64,000 bases of DNA from an unidentified bacterial endosymbiont (lineage in GTDB: Bacteria > Pseudomonadota > Gammaproteobacteria > Enterobacterales > Enterobacteriaceae), in NCBI RefSeq assembly GCF_918797525.1, contig NZ_OU963893.1, forward strand, positions 2,170,001-2,234,000, in the 5' to 3' direction. A program made the translations under genes and the position numbers. This document shows positions 17,958 to 28,333 of this stretch, piece after piece; within the stretch, counting starts at the first letter, position 1, and each line of letters starts with the position of its first letter. The notes beneath the pieces were generated by a model. That model was given only the letters and a program-made list of their open reading frames with translations. It was not told the DNA's origin and did not search any database.

Positions 17958-18593
17958 ATGCAACATATCATTGAAGGTTTTCTCAGCTTTCAGAAACAGA
18001 TTTTCCCGCAACGTAAAGAGCTGTTTCGCAGTTTAGCGTCTAGCCAGAATCCCAAAGCGTTGTTCATCTCATGCTCAGACAGCCGTCTGGTACCTGAACT
18101 GGTTACCCAGCAAGAGCCAGGACAGCTTTTTGTTATTCGTAATGCTGGCAATATCGTGCCGCCGTTTGGACCTGAACCAGGCGGTGTCTCCGCGACCATC
18201 GAATATGCGGTGGTGGCATTGGGCGTGACCGACATCGTTATCTGCGGCCACTCTAACTGTGGCGCGATGAAGGCGATTGCCGATAACGCCAACCTCGAGC
18301 CAATGCCAGCGGTATCACACTGGCTGCGCTATGCCGATGCGGCGAAAGCCGTGGTTGAGAACACGCGCTGGGAGACGCCAATCGACAAAGTGAATGCCAT
18401 GGTGCAGGAAAACGTGTTTGCGCAGTTGAGCAATATCAAAACGCATCCGTCGGTGGCGGTTGGTCTGCGCAACAACGCCATTCGCCTGCACGGCTGGGTG
18501 TATGACATCGAAAGTGGCGACATCCGGGCGCTGGAGAAAGAGACAAAAACCTTTGTTTCTCTCTCTGACAACCCGGACGTCTACTTCGAGTAA
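17958..18593 (+). CDS. beta-class carbonic anhydrase, CynT-like
   Basis: 211 residues, strongly similar to E. coli CynT ([37 protein letters not shown]). Zinc ligands Cys39, Asp41, His98 and Cys101 are present, with Arg43 of the Asp-Arg dyad. It interconverts CO2 and bicarbonate. In E. coli cynT is in the cyanate operon with cynS and cynX; neither is here, so the role is more likely bicarbonate supply or pH control. It could equally be named can or cynT; no symbol is given. Confidence 0.93.
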   Translation: MQHIIEGFLSFQKQIFPQRKELFRSLASSQNPKALFISCSDSRLVPELVTQQEPGQLFVIRNAGNIVPPFGPEPGGVSATIEYAVVALGVTDIVICGHSNCGAMKAIADNANLEPMPAVSHWLRYADAAKAVVENTRWETPIDKVNAMVQENVFAQLSNIKTHPSVAVGLRNNAIRLHGWVYDIESGDIRALEKETKTFVSLSDNPDVYFE

Positions 18594-18620
18594 TCAGACT
18601 CCGGGGGCAGGGAAGCCCTT

Positions 18621-20216
18621 TTAATGTTCCACGAAAGGGAGTTTGCGGCGCGGCCTCAGTGCTGGTTTTTCCGCTGCTTTCGCCATCCATTCGCCAATCT
18701 CTGCACACTCTGCCAGACCCTGCACAAAGGGGTGATCGTGCATCAGCCAAGGTATCGCACCAAAAGCGATTTTGCCGCGAAGTATTTCAGGCGCCTCTAA
18801 GGTGTAATCTTCGCCTACGTCCGGTATCTCATCTCCCGCGGCCAGCAGTTGTTTGCGAAGGGTGGGGAAGGGCAGATCTTTGGTCTTGAGCGGTTTTTGC
18901 CCGCGTGCGTCAATAAAGACGTCGAAGCGCCAGCTTTTCTCCTTAGCGGTGATAACCGTTTGATCGCGGCCGACGTCCAGATCGTAATCATCCCCGAGCG
19001 CAACCACGCTAAGGATCCCGGCCTCACGCAGTGCGAGAAGCCGGCGGATAGACTGCGGAGGAATGGCGGCATAGTTATCGATAAATACGCGCGCCAGCCC
19101 GTGCCGGAATCGTTTACCGTCTTGCTCATTGAAATGAGGGACGATCGCCTGTACCACTTCATGCAGACGCAAAATGGTATAGCGCCAGGCAACGGTGCGT
19201 TTGTCACGCTTGTTTTGCTCAACTTCCTGAAGATTGTCTTCTGCCCAGGCGAAGGGGTCGTGCTTTTTGCGATCGGCAAACCACGCATCAAGAAGCGTGT
19301 CGGCATTCAGCGTGCGCAGCGCAATGGCCTCGCACCACCGGGGATCGGCACGCTCAAGTTCCTCCACCATCAGCGAAAATATCCGATCAAGCAGACCATC
19401 CGCGCCTTTTTGTACCTCGGCATCAGCGACGGTTTCACTGAGAATGCGCAGCGGTTCATACGGAATGGGGCAGTAGAAATCAGCCTCCGGAAGAATACCC
19501 GTGCGCGACATCAATACGATTTTCAGCCCCCGGCTGGTGTCATCCAGCCTGAACTTATCATCAATAAACTCCCCGTGCTGGATAACCACGGCCATCGCGG
19601 CATCCAGCCCACTGAGAGAGGTGCCCATGATACCCACATGGCAGGGAGGGATCCTGGCGTCCATAAGGCCGGACCACGGGCTTGGAAAGAAGGTGAGAGT
19701 GGCTTCATCTTCATCAGGCCAGACGTGGCCCGTAGCGATGATGGCCAAATCAAAGCGCTTTTTGAAAGGGGTTTGGTTGACCGAAAGCGTAACGCCCTCA
19801 GTGTTTGTATCGATATCTGTCACGCGGGCGTTTTCATAAACCTGCACATCGAAACCCCGATTTTTAGCCTCTTCAGTGATAGCCAAAAAACGGTCGCGGA
19901 AATACTCACCCAGCAAAATGCGGGGCAAGAACTGCCGGTCATGGAGCGTGGATTTATCTACGCCATAGCGCGCAAGATGCGCTGCGCCTTGGGTTTTTAG
20001 CCAGTCGAGATAGGTGATAAATAAGGGCGGAATTTCGATACTCGCGATATTCGCCAGCATCAGACGTGAGTTTTCTTCATCGCTGTAAGGCATACCCACA
20101 CCGGCTTCTTCAGCCTGTTCGAAAACGGAGATAGAGAGGGGCGCTGTGTTTTTTAAAAGCGAATAAAAGGTGTAAATCCCTGTTGGGCCTGAGCCGATAA
20201 TGGCGATTTTCTTCAT
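18621..20216 (-). CDS. ydhS: FAD/NAD(P)-binding protein YdhS
   Basis: ATG 20216 gives MKKIAIIGSGPTGIYTFYSL, matching the E. coli YdhS start; upstream codons to 20375 would run into the tRNA genes. The 531-residue protein has the dinucleotide motif GSGPTG at the N-terminus, a second GTSLSG near residue 195, and a conserved DVGEDYTL region near the C-terminus. It belongs to the FAD-NAD(P)-binding family of YdhS; substrate unknown. It is convergent with the carbonic anhydrase gene. Confidence 0.95.
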   Translation of the reverse strand: MKKIAIIGSGPTGIYTFYSLLKNTAPLSISVFEQAEEAGVGMPYSDEENSRLMLANIASIEIPPLFITYLDWLKTQGAAHLARYGVDKSTLHDRQFLPRILLGEYFRDRFLAITEEAKNRGFDVQVYENARVTDIDTNTEGVTLSVNQTPFKKRFDLAIIATGHVWPDEDEATLTFFPSPWSGLMDARIPPCHVGIMGTSLSGLDAAMAVVIQHGEFIDDKFRLDDTSRGLKIVLMSRTGILPEADFYCPIPYEPLRILSETVADAEVQKGADGLLDRIFSLMVEELERADPRWCEAIALRTLNADTLLDAWFADRKKHDPFAWAEDNLQEVEQNKRDKRTVAWRYTILRLHEVVQAIVPHFNEQDGKRFRHGLARVFIDNYAAIPPQSIRRLLALREAGILSVVALGDDYDLDVGRDQTVITAKEKSWRFDVFIDARGQKPLKTKDLPFPTLRKQLLAAGDEIPDVGEDYTLEAPEILRGKIAFGAIPWLMHDHPFVQGLAECAEIGEWMAKAAEKPALRPRRKLPFVEH

Positions 20217-20335
20217 CGACAGACTTCCTGTATTTTTTTCCATGAGAAAAGCGTAGCAGGTAAGGGGTAAAGAAACGGGAAGATTGGGATTATTCAGGAT
20301 ATTCAGAGAAAGATTGCACCATTTCAGGAGTGAAA

Positions 20336-20412
20336 TGGTGCGTCCGAGTGGACTCGAACCACCGACCCCCACCATGTCAAGGTGGTGCTCTAACCAACTG
20401 AGCTACGGACGC
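20336..20412 (-). tRNA. tRNA-Val (GAC)
   Basis: The reverse strand begins GCGTCCGTAGCTCAGTTGG and ends GGACGCACCA: 77 nt with encoded CCA. Acceptor arms GCGTCCG/CGGACGC pair fully; anticodon loop TTGACAT gives GAC; the T-loop reads GGTTCGAGTCC. It corresponds to one of E. coli valV/valW. Confidence 0.97.
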
Positions 20413-20416
20413 AGAA

Positions 20417-20493
20417 TGGTGCGTTCAATTGGACTCGAACCAACGACCCCCACCATGTCAAGGTGGTGCTCTAACCAACTGAGCTATGAACGC
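20417..20493 (-). tRNA. tRNA-Val (GAC), second copy
   Basis: The reverse strand begins GCGTTCATAGCTCAGTTGG and ends TTGAACGCACCA, 77 nt with encoded CCA and anticodon GAC. It differs from its neighbour mainly by paired changes in the acceptor stem and in the T stem. The two are 4 nt apart and surely cotranscribed, this copy first, as in the E. coli valVW pair. Confidence 0.97.
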
Positions 20494-20646
20494 AACGCGT
20501 TGTCAGTGACAACGGGGACGAATATTAGCGGCACAGCTCCGAACAGGCAAGAGGGAAAATGCATTTTTCTCTCTGATTTCACTCGATTGCTTCAATACCG
20601 CGCAAAGTGAAGAGAAAGTAGCCGCCAGCAGGCGGCCACTGGATAC

Positions 20647-22020
20647 TTAACGTGCGGCACGTTGCAAAATTACCGTCGAGGGCTGGCGTTGCAGGAAGCG
20701 CATGCGCAGCATCATCATGATGGCTGCGGCGGTCAGCCCGATGATAAAGCCCATCCAGAAGCCAGCCGGACCCATGCGTTCAACCACCCAATCGGTCAGC
20801 GCAAGAATATAGCCGCACGGCAGGCCTAACACCCAGTAGGCGATGAAGGTAATAAAGAAGATTGAACGTGTATCTTTATATCCGCGCAGGATACCACTGC
20901 CGACAACCTGAATGGAGTCTGATAGCTGATAGATAGCAGCCAGCAGCATCAGGTGCGAGGCGAGCATAACAACCTCAGGGTTATCGTTGTAGAGCAGGGC
21001 AATCTGCTCGCGAAGCGCGATGGTGAAAAGCGCCGTACAGGCAGCCATGCAGACTCCGACACCCAGCCCGGTTCGCGCGGCCGTTTGCGCCTCAAGCGTT
21101 GAGCCTTGCCCCAGACAAAAGCCCACGCGGATCGTCACGGCGGCGGCCAGCGACATTGGCAAGACGAACATCAGGGAGCTAAAGTTCAGCGCTATCTGGT
21201 GTCCTGCAACGTCAATAATGCCCAGCGGAGAAACCAGCAGAGCCACCACTGCAAACAGCGTCACTTCGAAGAACAGCGCCAGCGCAATAGGAAGCCCAAG
21301 CTGTATCAGACGGTTCATAATATTCCAGTCCGGGGCGCTAAAGGAATCTTCGTTACGAATATCGCGCATGGATCGGGCACGTTTGATAAAGGTGAGCATG
21401 CTAAAGAACATGACCCAATAGACCGCAGCCGTCGCCACGCCGCAACCGATCCCGCCGAGTTCGGGCATACCGAAGTGACCGTAGATAAAGATATAGTTCA
21501 CCGGAATATTCACCAGCAGGCCAATAAACCCCATTACCATTCCCGGTTTGGTTTTGGCAAGACCTTCACACTGGTTACGGGCCACCTGGAAAAACAGATA
21601 GCCAGGCGCACCCCACAGCAAGGCGCGCAGATAGCCAACGGCTTTATCTGCCAGCGCCGGATCGATATTATCCATGGCGCGGATGATATGCCCTGCGTTC
21701 CAGAGCACGACCATGATCAGCACCGAGACGAAGCCTGCCAGCCAGAATCCCTGGCGAACCTGATGGGCAATACGCTCTCGTCGTCCTGAACCATTCAATT
21801 GGGCGATAACCGGCGTGAGCGCCAGCAGCAGTCCGTGACCAAAAAGAATGGCGGGCAGCCAGATAGAGGTTCCTATTGCCACTGCAGCCATATCGGTAGC
21901 GCTATACCCGCCTGCCATCACCGTGTCCACAAAGCCCATTGCGGTCTGCGCCACTTGCGCGATGATCACGGGTATCGCCAGCGCCAATAGCTGGCGCGCT
22001 TCATTCATGTACTTCTGCAC
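20647..22020 (-). CDS. mdtK: MATE-family multidrug efflux pump MdtK (NorM)
   Basis: 457 residues, same length as E. coli MdtK and nearly identical over long stretches ([40 protein letters not shown]). It is a 12-helix inner-membrane protein that exports cationic drugs and fluoroquinolones by Na+ or H+ antiport. It is divergent from ribE with a 222-bp intergenic region, as in E. coli. Confidence 0.97.
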   Translation of the reverse strand: MQKYMNEARQLLALAIPVIIAQVAQTAMGFVDTVMAGGYSATDMAAVAIGTSIWLPAILFGHGLLLALTPVIAQLNGSGRRERIAHQVRQGFWLAGFVSVLIMVVLWNAGHIIRAMDNIDPALADKAVGYLRALLWGAPGYLFFQVARNQCEGLAKTKPGMVMGFIGLLVNIPVNYIFIYGHFGMPELGGIGCGVATAAVYWVMFFSMLTFIKRARSMRDIRNEDSFSAPDWNIMNRLIQLGLPIALALFFEVTLFAVVALLVSPLGIIDVAGHQIALNFSSLMFVLPMSLAAAVTIRVGFCLGQGSTLEAQTAARTGLGVGVCMAACTALFTIALREQIALLYNDNPEVVMLASHLMLLAAIYQLSDSIQVVGSGILRGYKDTRSIFFITFIAYWVLGLPCGYILALTDWVVERMGPAGFWMGFIIGLTAAAIMMMLRMRFLQRQPSTVILQRAAR

Positions 22021-22242
22021 GTGAACACCTATGTATTGTTGTTATTTAAGAGACTAAAAAAGCCGTCGTAACGGGCAGCAAGAAGAAAATCCAGAGGGGT
22101 GCCAGCTATTGTAGCGGGGTTAAAGTAATTATCTAGTGAAAAAATCGCCAGAAAATGCCCTCCACTGGCAACCTGTTTTTCCAACTGTTATTGTGGTGGG
22201 ATTAAACGGTGTCACCGCCGTCCGGAAAAAGGAGTAAAAAGT

Positions 22243-22884
22243 ATGTTTACTGGTATTGTACAGGGCATCGCCAAAGTGGTGTCTATAGATGAAAAACCTA
22301 ATTTTCGCACTCACGTGATTGAGCTGCCGGAATATATGCTCGACGGCATTGAAACCGGCGCGTCGATCGCCCATAACGGCTGCTGCCTGACGGTGACCGA
22401 AATTAACGGCAACCATATTAGCTTTGATTTAATGAAAGAGACCTTACGCATCACCAACCTTGGCGAACTCGGGGTAGGTGACAGCGTTAACGTGGAGCGT
22501 GCCGCCAGGTTTAGCGATGAGATCGGTGGTCATTTGATGTCTGGTCACATCATGACCACCGCCGAAGTCGCCAAGATTGTGACCTCTGAAAATAACCGTC
22601 AAATTTGGTTTAAGGTGCAGGATCCGACACTTATGAAATACATCCTGTATAAAGGATTTATTGGTATTGATGGCATCAGCCTGACCGTTGGGGAAGTGAC
22701 GCCGACCCGTTTTTGCGTGCATTTGATTCCGGAAACGCTCCAGCGCACAACGCTTGCTGCAAAAAAACTGGGCCATCGCGTGAATATTGAAATTGATCCG
22801 CAAACCCAGGCGGTTGTGGATACCGTTGAGCGCGTGCTGGCGGCAAAAGAGGCCGCAACAATCAAGGCTGCCGAAGAAGAATAA
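22243..22884 (+). CDS. ribE: riboflavin synthase alpha chain
   Basis: 213 residues beginning [12 protein letters not shown], with two homologous lumazine-binding barrels (about 1-97 and 98-195), the first holding NGCCLTV and the second [11 protein letters not shown]. It dismutates two 6,7-dimethyl-8-ribityllumazines into riboflavin. AAGGAG precedes the ATG. The symbol ribC has also been used for the E. coli gene. No FMN riboswitch is visible in the short leader. Confidence 0.97.
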   Translation: MFTGIVQGIAKVVSIDEKPNFRTHVIELPEYMLDGIETGASIAHNGCCLTVTEINGNHISFDLMKETLRITNLGELGVGDSVNVERAARFSDEIGGHLMSGHIMTTAEVAKIVTSENNRQIWFKVQDPTLMKYILYKGFIGIDGISLTVGEVTPTRFCVHLIPETLQRTTLAAKKLGHRVNIEIDPQTQAVVDTVERVLAAKEAATIKAAEEE

Positions 22885-23003
22885 AAACGTTATCGCTGCT
22901 GATAAACAGAATGCCATCACTCTTTCATCAACGTTGTTTACTAAAAGTCATGTTCCGGTAACGGACTAAAATATGATTAATCAAAACATTGCCTGAGCCC
23001 GGG

Positions 23004-23038
23004 CGTATTAAGGGGGCCGAGCTGGCCCCCTTAATACG
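23004..23038. terminator. 15-bp perfect hairpin between convergent ribE and cfa
   Basis: CGTATTAAGGGGGCC (23004-23018) and GGCCCCCTTAATACG (23024-23038) are perfect inverted arms around GAGCT. Location between two gene ends suggests a shared terminator, although no long T-tract follows on either strand. Confidence 0.65.
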
Positions 23039-23065
23039 TTCGACTCTCTTTACCGTAACGGATGT

Positions 23066-24214
23066 CTAGCGGGCAACGCGCAAACCCTGTTCTATTCCCC
23101 GGCTAAACACGACCTGCCATAACTGAATATCACGTGCACGGAACGCACCCGCGCAGGCGTTCAGGTAATAGCTGAACATCCGTTTAAAGCGTTCAGTATA
23201 GTTGCCCTCAATATCTGGCCAGGCGTCCTGGAAACGTGAGTGCCAGGCCATCAATGTCGTATCATAATCTGCGCCGAAATTATGCCAGTCTTCGACGATA
23301 AAGTGAGGCTCACTGGCTGTGGCAATCTGGCGGACTGAGGGTAAACACCCGTTCGGGAAGATATATTTATTAATCCACGGGTCAACGTTGTTATCAGTCT
23401 GTTTTGAGCCGATGGTATGCAGCAAGAAGATACCATCAGGCTTCAGATTACGATCCGCGACGTTAAAGTAGGTGTCATAGTTTTTCGGCCCCACGTGCTC
23501 GAACATGCCGACGGAGACAATACGGTCAAACTGCTCGTTCAGGTCACGATAATCCTGAAGCCGAATATCAACGTCCAGAGCGTGACAACGTTCCTGCGCC
23601 ATTTTTTGCTGTTCGGCTGAAATGGTCACCCCAACCACGCTCACGCCGTAGTGACTGGCCATATAATAAGCCAGCCCACCCCAACCGCAGCCAATATCCA
23701 GCACGCGCATTCCGGGCCGTAACTGCAGTTTTTCGCAAATCAATCGCAGCTTATCGCGCTGGGCCTCTTCAAGGCTTGATGCCTCTTTCCAGTAAGCGCA
23801 GGAATATTGCATAAAGGGATCAAGCATGCGGCTGAACAGATCGTTACCCAAATCGTAGTGCTCTTTGCCCACGATCCATGCTCGTTTTTTACTTTGCAGA
23901 TTAAATAAACGTGCGGAGGCGACACGCAGGGTATCTTTAAAATTTCGCGGGATCTGTTTTTCCAGTCCGGCGCGTAAAACGCTTGAGAAAAAGATATCCA
24001 GCCGCTCGCAATCCCACCAGCCATCCATATAACTCTCACCCAGACCCAGCGATCCTTCCTGCAACACCCGTTTAAAAAAATCAGGGTGTTTGATCTGCGG
24101 ATCGGAGGGGGACGATCCGTTAATGGTAATACCTGCGCGACCCAACAGTTCACTGACGATCCGGGACCAGTTGTCGTCCGGAACGCTGACTTCTTCTATA
24201 CACGATGAACTCAT
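23066..24214 (-). CDS. cfa: cyclopropane-fatty-acyl-phospholipid synthase
   Basis: 382 residues, as in E. coli. The SAM-binding motif VLDIGCGWGGLAYYMA is near residue 170, with VSVGMFEHVGPKNY and the catalytic DWHNFGADYDTTLMAW region further on. It adds a methylene group from SAM across cis double bonds of membrane phospholipids, mainly at entry to stationary phase, and protects against acid. In E. coli it is controlled by sigma-S and by small RNAs on a long leader; the 299-bp region 24215-24513 holds its promoter region and the punC terminator. Confidence 0.98.
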   Translation of the reverse strand: MSSSCIEEVSVPDDNWSRIVSELLGRAGITINGSSPSDPQIKHPDFFKRVLQEGSLGLGESYMDGWWDCERLDIFFSSVLRAGLEKQIPRNFKDTLRVASARLFNLQSKKRAWIVGKEHYDLGNDLFSRMLDPFMQYSCAYWKEASSLEEAQRDKLRLICEKLQLRPGMRVLDIGCGWGGLAYYMASHYGVSVVGVTISAEQQKMAQERCHALDVDIRLQDYRDLNEQFDRIVSVGMFEHVGPKNYDTYFNVADRNLKPDGIFLLHTIGSKQTDNNVDPWINKYIFPNGCLPSVRQIATASEPHFIVEDWHNFGADYDTTLMAWHSRFQDAWPDIEGNYTERFKRMFSYYLNACAGAFRARDIQLWQVVFSRGIEQGLRVAR

Positions 24215-24369
24215 AGCTTCTCCATCACCTTGCTGTGATCAGAACCTTCAAACAGCGTAGACGCTTTTTATGGTTTGTGAGAAGTCTCACGGAAATGGAC
24301 CGTGAGGCTACTATCCGACGTAGAACCGAGGAAGGAAGATAACCCTTGCCGAAATGTTTTCTATAGCAA

Positions 24370-24393
24370 AACGGGAGCACCGTGGCTCCCGTT
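24370..24393 (-). terminator. terminator of punC
   Basis: AACGGGAGC and GCTCCCGTT form a 9-bp stem around 6 nt. On the minus strand it is followed by TTTTG. It lies 120 bp after the punC stop. Confidence 0.7.
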
Positions 24394-24513
24394 AACACTT
24401 AATATTTATAGTATTTAATTGAACCAAATGTAGTATAGGCCTCAAAATTTGTTGATTCAACATTAAAATGTTAGCAAGCTAATGACTTAAATGTAACATA
24501 ATGCCTGACGCAA

Positions 24514-25713
24514 TTATGCGTGCGACGTCTGTGTACGTCGCCTGTCATCATTCTCTCGTCGCGCCGCAGACTGCATGCGATAGCCAAGGGCCGCCAGCGC
24601 AACGGTCACCAGCATCACGCTGGTGGTGGTCAACAGCGGAGTAGAAATCAGCGCTGATACCACCAGGCTTGCGAGAAAGCAAAGGCCCAGTTGCAACGTA
24701 TTTTGCAGCGCGGCTGCGCGACCTGTCGCCTGCGGGAACGGACGCAACGCCTGCGCCACGACGATAGGGTAAATGGCGCCATTCGCGATAGCCATGATGC
24801 AGAATGGAATCAAAATTTCAGCCAGCCCCGCACCTGGAATAAAGCCCACCGCCCAGGTTCCGATCACGCTAAACGCGTAGAGAACCAGCAACCAGGGCAG
24901 CATTTGCTGGCCTTCCCATTTCTGCAACGCCGCACGACAGCCATACCCTCCGACCAGGAAGGCGATAGTTTGTGGAACATAACTCAGGCCGATAGCCGCC
25001 GGGCTATAACCCATGCTGTGAAGAATAAACGGCGAGCCGGTCAGCCACGCGAAGAAGCTCGCCGAACAGGCCGCGTAAATCAGCACGTTACCGCGATATG
25101 CTTTCGTGCGCAGTAAAGAGGTAAAGGTAATCGGCTTCGCTTGCGCAGGCGTCTCTTTTTTCAGCGCGGGCTTTAGCGTAAACGCAGGCAACATCAGCAC
25201 CAGGGTGATGACCAAGAGGGTGGCGAAGATTGCTTGCCAGTCGAAATGCGCAAGGATCCAGCTCCCCAGCAACGGAGCAAGGGCGGGAGAAAGTCCTACC
25301 AGCGGCATAATAGTGGCGAAAATGCGGTTTGTACGCGAGGCCGGATAATAATCGGTCACCAGCGCCTGCCAGGTTACCGCCGCGGCGCACACCCCGACGG
25401 CCTGAACAAAACGCAGCACCAGCAGCCAGGTCGCATCGCGTACCCACAACATCCCCAGACAGCCCACGGCAAAAATGGTCAGACCCAGTAACAATACTGG
25501 CTTACGGCCGAAACGATCTGAGAGCGGCCCCCAGAGAAGCTGAGCGATGGCAAACCCGGCGAGGAACAGGCTCAGGCTGGCGCTGATGGCGGCGGCAGGC
25601 GTTTGTAAATCTTCCTGCATCGCAGCAAACGCGGGCAGGTACATATCGGTGGCTAAAAAGCCCAGCACGCTTAATCCGCCGAGCCAGACCAGAAATCCTT
25701 TATGAGGTTGCAC
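24514..25713 (-). CDS. punC: purine nucleoside MFS transporter PunC (YdhC)
   Basis: A GTG start at 25713 is chosen because AAGGAGA lies 8 nt before it and the product [20 protein letters not shown] then aligns with E. coli YdhC; an ATG-initiated frame from 25806 would cross the punR promoter. The 399-residue protein has 12 predicted membrane segments and the MFS motif [18 protein letters not shown]. In E. coli PunC takes up adenosine and inosine and is activated by PunR, encoded divergently next to it. Confidence 0.93.
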   Translation of the reverse strand: MQPHKGFLVWLGGLSVLGFLATDMYLPAFAAMQEDLQTPAAAISASLSLFLAGFAIAQLLWGPLSDRFGRKPVLLLGLTIFAVGCLGMLWVRDATWLLVLRFVQAVGVCAAAVTWQALVTDYYPASRTNRIFATIMPLVGLSPALAPLLGSWILAHFDWQAIFATLLVITLVLMLPAFTLKPALKKETPAQAKPITFTSLLRTKAYRGNVLIYAACSASFFAWLTGSPFILHSMGYSPAAIGLSYVPQTIAFLVGGYGCRAALQKWEGQQMLPWLLVLYAFSVIGTWAVGFIPGAGLAEILIPFCIMAIANGAIYPIVVAQALRPFPQATGRAAALQNTLQLGLCFLASLVVSALISTPLLTTTSVMLVTVALAALGYRMQSAARRENDDRRRTQTSHA

Positions 25714-25828
25714 TGTTTTATTCTCCTTGAGGAGGCAGGTGTAGGTTGGCGCAGAGTGTATGGAGTGCAAAGCGGCTTGTGAAACGCTAATATTTGGTCG
25801 GTGCATTCAAAAATTTTGCAGGCAGAAA

Positions 25829-26740
25829 ATGTGGTCAGATTATTCGCTTGAAGTGGTCGATGCTGTGGCGCGCAACGGCAGTTTTAGCGCTGCGGCGCAG
25901 GAGCTGCACCGCGTCCCTTCGGCAATCAGCTATACGGTGCGTCAACTGGAAGACTGGCTGGCTGTGCCGCTGTTTGAACGCCGTCATCGTGATGTGGAAT
26001 TAACGCCTGCCGGGGCGTGGTTTTTGAAAGAAGGGCGTTCTGTTATCAAAAAAATGCAGATCACCCGCGAGCAGTGCCAGCAGATCGCCAACGGCTGGCG
26101 AGGCCACCTTTCTATCGCCGTGGATAACATCGTTAAGCCCGAACGGACGCGGCAGATGATTGTCGATTTCTATCGCCACTTTTCCGACGTCGAGCTTCGG
26201 GTGTCGCAGGAGGTCTTCAACGGCGTCTGGGATGCGCTGGCAGACGGCAGGGCAGAGATGGCGATAGGCGCAACCCAGGCGATCCCCGTCGGGGGGCGTT
26301 ATGCCTTTCGGGATATGGGGATGTTGAGCTGGATTTGCGTCGTGGCGAGCCATCATCCGCTGGCGGCGCTGACGGGGCCGCTCAGCGACGACACATTACG
26401 AAGCTGGCCTTCTCTGGTGATGGAAGATACCTCTCGATCATTGCCTAAGCGTATCACCTGGCTGCTTGATAACCAGCGCCGGGTTGTGGTGCCGGACTGG
26501 GAAACCTCCGCGACCTGTCTCAGCGCCGGGTTGTGCGTGGCGATGGTGCCTGTGCATTTTGCGCGTCCCCGTATCGACTCAGGAGAGTGGGTGGAACTGG
26601 CGCTCGAAAATCCCTTTCCGGATGCAGCCTGCTGTCTGACGTGGCAACAAACTGACGTGTCGCCTGCAATGGCCTGGCTGCTGGATTACCTGGGCGACAG
26701 CGAAACGCTTAACCGGGAGTGGCTACGGGAGCCAGTGTAG
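25829..26740 (+). CDS. punR: LysR-family regulator PunR (YdhB)
   Basis: ATG 25829 starts MWSDYSLEVVDAVARNGSFS, the E. coli YdhB start. An N-terminal LysR winged HTH (about 2-60, SFSAAAQELHRVPSAISYTV) is followed by a substrate-binding domain; length 303 against 310 in E. coli. PunR activates the divergent transporter gene punC in response to purine nucleosides. The 115-bp gap to punC must contain the operator; I see no clear T-N11-A site that stands out. Confidence 0.93.
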   Translation: MWSDYSLEVVDAVARNGSFSAAAQELHRVPSAISYTVRQLEDWLAVPLFERRHRDVELTPAGAWFLKEGRSVIKKMQITREQCQQIANGWRGHLSIAVDNIVKPERTRQMIVDFYRHFSDVELRVSQEVFNGVWDALADGRAEMAIGATQAIPVGGRYAFRDMGMLSWICVVASHHPLAALTGPLSDDTLRSWPSLVMEDTSRSLPKRITWLLDNQRRVVVPDWETSATCLSAGLCVAMVPVHFARPRIDSGEWVELALENPFPDAACCLTWQQTDVSPAMAWLLDYLGDSETLNREWLREPV

Positions 26741-26756
26741 CTGGCCCCATAAAGGA

Positions 26757-27782
26757 TTAACGGCGGTAGTCGCGGAACGGACCGTCCGCGACGGAACGGC
26801 GTTCAATCAGGCGCGGGTGGACTTCAATGGATTGCGACTCTTCACGCTTGCTGACGATCCTGTCCATCAGCATATTGAAGGCCGTTTCGCCCAGTGAATC
26901 TTTCGGCTGGTGAATGGTGGTGAGCGCAGGTGTAAAGTAACGCGCATTACGCACGTTATCATATCCGATAACGGAAATGTCCTGAGGTACGCGCAGACCC
27001 AGCTCATCAGCGGCGCAAAGTGCGCCCATTGCCATGATATCGCCGCCGCAGAACACGGCGGTGGGGCGATGCGGCTGGGAGACGATTTGCTGCATAGCGC
27101 GATAACCCGATTCCGGCTCAAAGTCGCCCTGCACAATCCAGTTTTCCGGTACGGCGATCAGCGCTTCTTCCATAGCCTTCATAAAGCCAGCCAGACGGCC
27201 TGCGCCGGTATTACGCTCCAGCGGACCGGGGATCACGCCTATTTCACGGTGGCCCCGTTCGACCAGATAGCGTCCCGCCATATAGCCGCCTTCAAAGGCG
27301 TTATCGATGACGGAATCAGTGAAGTCTGCGCGCGCCTCACCCCAGTCCATTACCACCATGGGAATATGACGATACTCTTCCAGCATGGAAAGTACCGATT
27401 CCGGGTACTCGGAACACATTACCAGCAGGCCATCCACGCGTTTTTGCGCCATCATCGACAGATAGGCGCGCTGTTTTTCAATGTTGTTCCACGCATTGCC
27501 CAGAATCAGGGTATAGCCTTTCTGGAAACAGTTTTTCTCTACTGCTTCGATGATCTCGGCAAAATAGGCCGCTTCACTGCTGGTGGCCAGCAAACCAATA
27601 GACTTGGTATGATTAACTTTAAGGCTGCGCGCCACGGCACTTGGCGAGTAGTGCAGCTCCTTGATGGCTGCCCAGACGGCATTGCGCGTCTCTTCAGCAA
27701 CAAAACGGGTTTTATTAATTACATGTGATACGGTTGTAGTGGAAACGTTTGCGCGTTTCGCTACGTCTTTAATCGTTGCCAT
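26757..27782 (-). CDS. purR: purine repressor PurR
   Basis: A LacI-family repressor of 341 residues, same as E. coli. HTH at the N-terminus ([20 protein letters not shown]) and hinge helix ([20 protein letters not shown]) are conserved. With hypoxanthine or guanine as corepressor it represses purine biosynthesis genes and itself. A perfect PUR box lies 45 bp upstream of the start, consistent with autoregulation. Confidence 0.98.
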   Translation of the reverse strand: MATIKDVAKRANVSTTTVSHVINKTRFVAEETRNAVWAAIKELHYSPSAVARSLKVNHTKSIGLLATSSEAAYFAEIIEAVEKNCFQKGYTLILGNAWNNIEKQRAYLSMMAQKRVDGLLVMCSEYPESVLSMLEEYRHIPMVVMDWGEARADFTDSVIDNAFEGGYMAGRYLVERGHREIGVIPGPLERNTGAGRLAGFMKAMEEALIAVPENWIVQGDFEPESGYRAMQQIVSQPHRPTAVFCGGDIMAMGALCAADELGLRVPQDISVIGYDNVRNARYFTPALTTIHQPKDSLGETAFNMLMDRIVSKREESQSIEVHPRLIERRSVADGPFRDYRR

Positions 27783-27826
27783 TAAATGTCACTCCAGACC
27801 ATATCCTAAGCTCCTGAAAAACATGA

Positions 27827-27842
27827 AGGTAAACGTTTGCCT
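27827..27842. promoter_or_regulatory. PUR box (PurR operator)
   Basis: The minus strand reads AGGCAAACGTTTACCT, fitting the PurR consensus ANGCAANCGNTTNCNT at every fixed position. It is 45 bp before the purR ATG. Confidence 0.9.
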
Positions 27843-28080
27843 TCTCTCACCCTTATCACGCAATCTGGAATTGCGACACGCCGGGAAAACGACACAGGAC
27901 GTCAGGAGGGGGACAATGGCCGGTACGCTAATAAATTTAGCGTGGAATTTTGTCCTATCTTGATGAAAAGGGGAAGCGCTAAAGTCGATATCCGTCTAAA
28001 TCCAGCAAGATTTTTGATGCAAACTGTGTAAAAATGAGCAGGCGCACTTTTCGTAGGGTGAATAAAAGGAGAAAAAATTG

Positions 28081-28170
28081 ATGAACGCCAATCTTAAGTT
28101 TTCGTTAACGACCACCGTTATCGTTCTGGGTTTGATTGTGGCTGCCTCTTTAACGGCCATTCTGAACTGA
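28081..28170 (+). CDS. ynhF: small membrane protein YnhF (29 residues)
   Basis: ATG 28081 follows the RBS AAAAGGAGAAAAATTG and encodes a 29-residue protein, MNANLKFSLTTTVIVLGLIV followed by nine residues. E. coli YnhF has 29 residues with nearly the same sequence. It is a single-pass, formyl-Met-retaining membrane protein linked to cytochrome bd oxidases in E. coli (reported as CydH); function is not fully settled. Position between purR and ydhP agrees with E. coli. Confidence 0.92.
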   Translation: MNANLKFSLTTTVIVLGLIVAASLTAILN

Positions 28171-28308
28171 TTTATACGGGGGGAGAACGTGCTTCCCCCG
28201 GCTCTCCTCGATTGTTCCCTCTGCGGCAAAAATCTTTTGCCACATTGTTAACTTCTCATTTTTTGTGATTAATGTCATGCTTTTGACTTCTTAATTCTGT
28301 GTCGCTAG

Positions 28309-28325
28309 ACGACACGGCATCCGGA
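28309..28325. repeat. inverted repeat (possible operator) before ydhP
   Basis: GTGTCG-CTAGA-CGACAC is a perfect 6-bp inverted repeat around 5 nt, 9 bp upstream of the ydhP start. A TTGACT element at 28283-28288 could be a -35. The palindrome would suit a TetR- or MarR-type repressor; none is assigned. Confidence 0.4.
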
Positions 28326-28333
28326 GTTGACCC

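Noticed and set aside
18849..20000. 383-codon open frame opposite ydhS
   Set aside because: Antisense shadow of a conserved gene; no RBS and no domain.
20336..20493. Tandem tRNA-Val genes as a possible integration site
   Set aside because: Flanking genes ydhS and mdtK are ordinary chromosomal genes and no integrase or repeated tRNA 3' end is seen.
20284..20610. 108-codon frame across the tRNA pair
   Set aside because: It reads through the antisense of two tRNA-Val genes; the internal repeat SGLEPPTPTMSRWCSNQLSY-like pattern is just the tRNA duplication.
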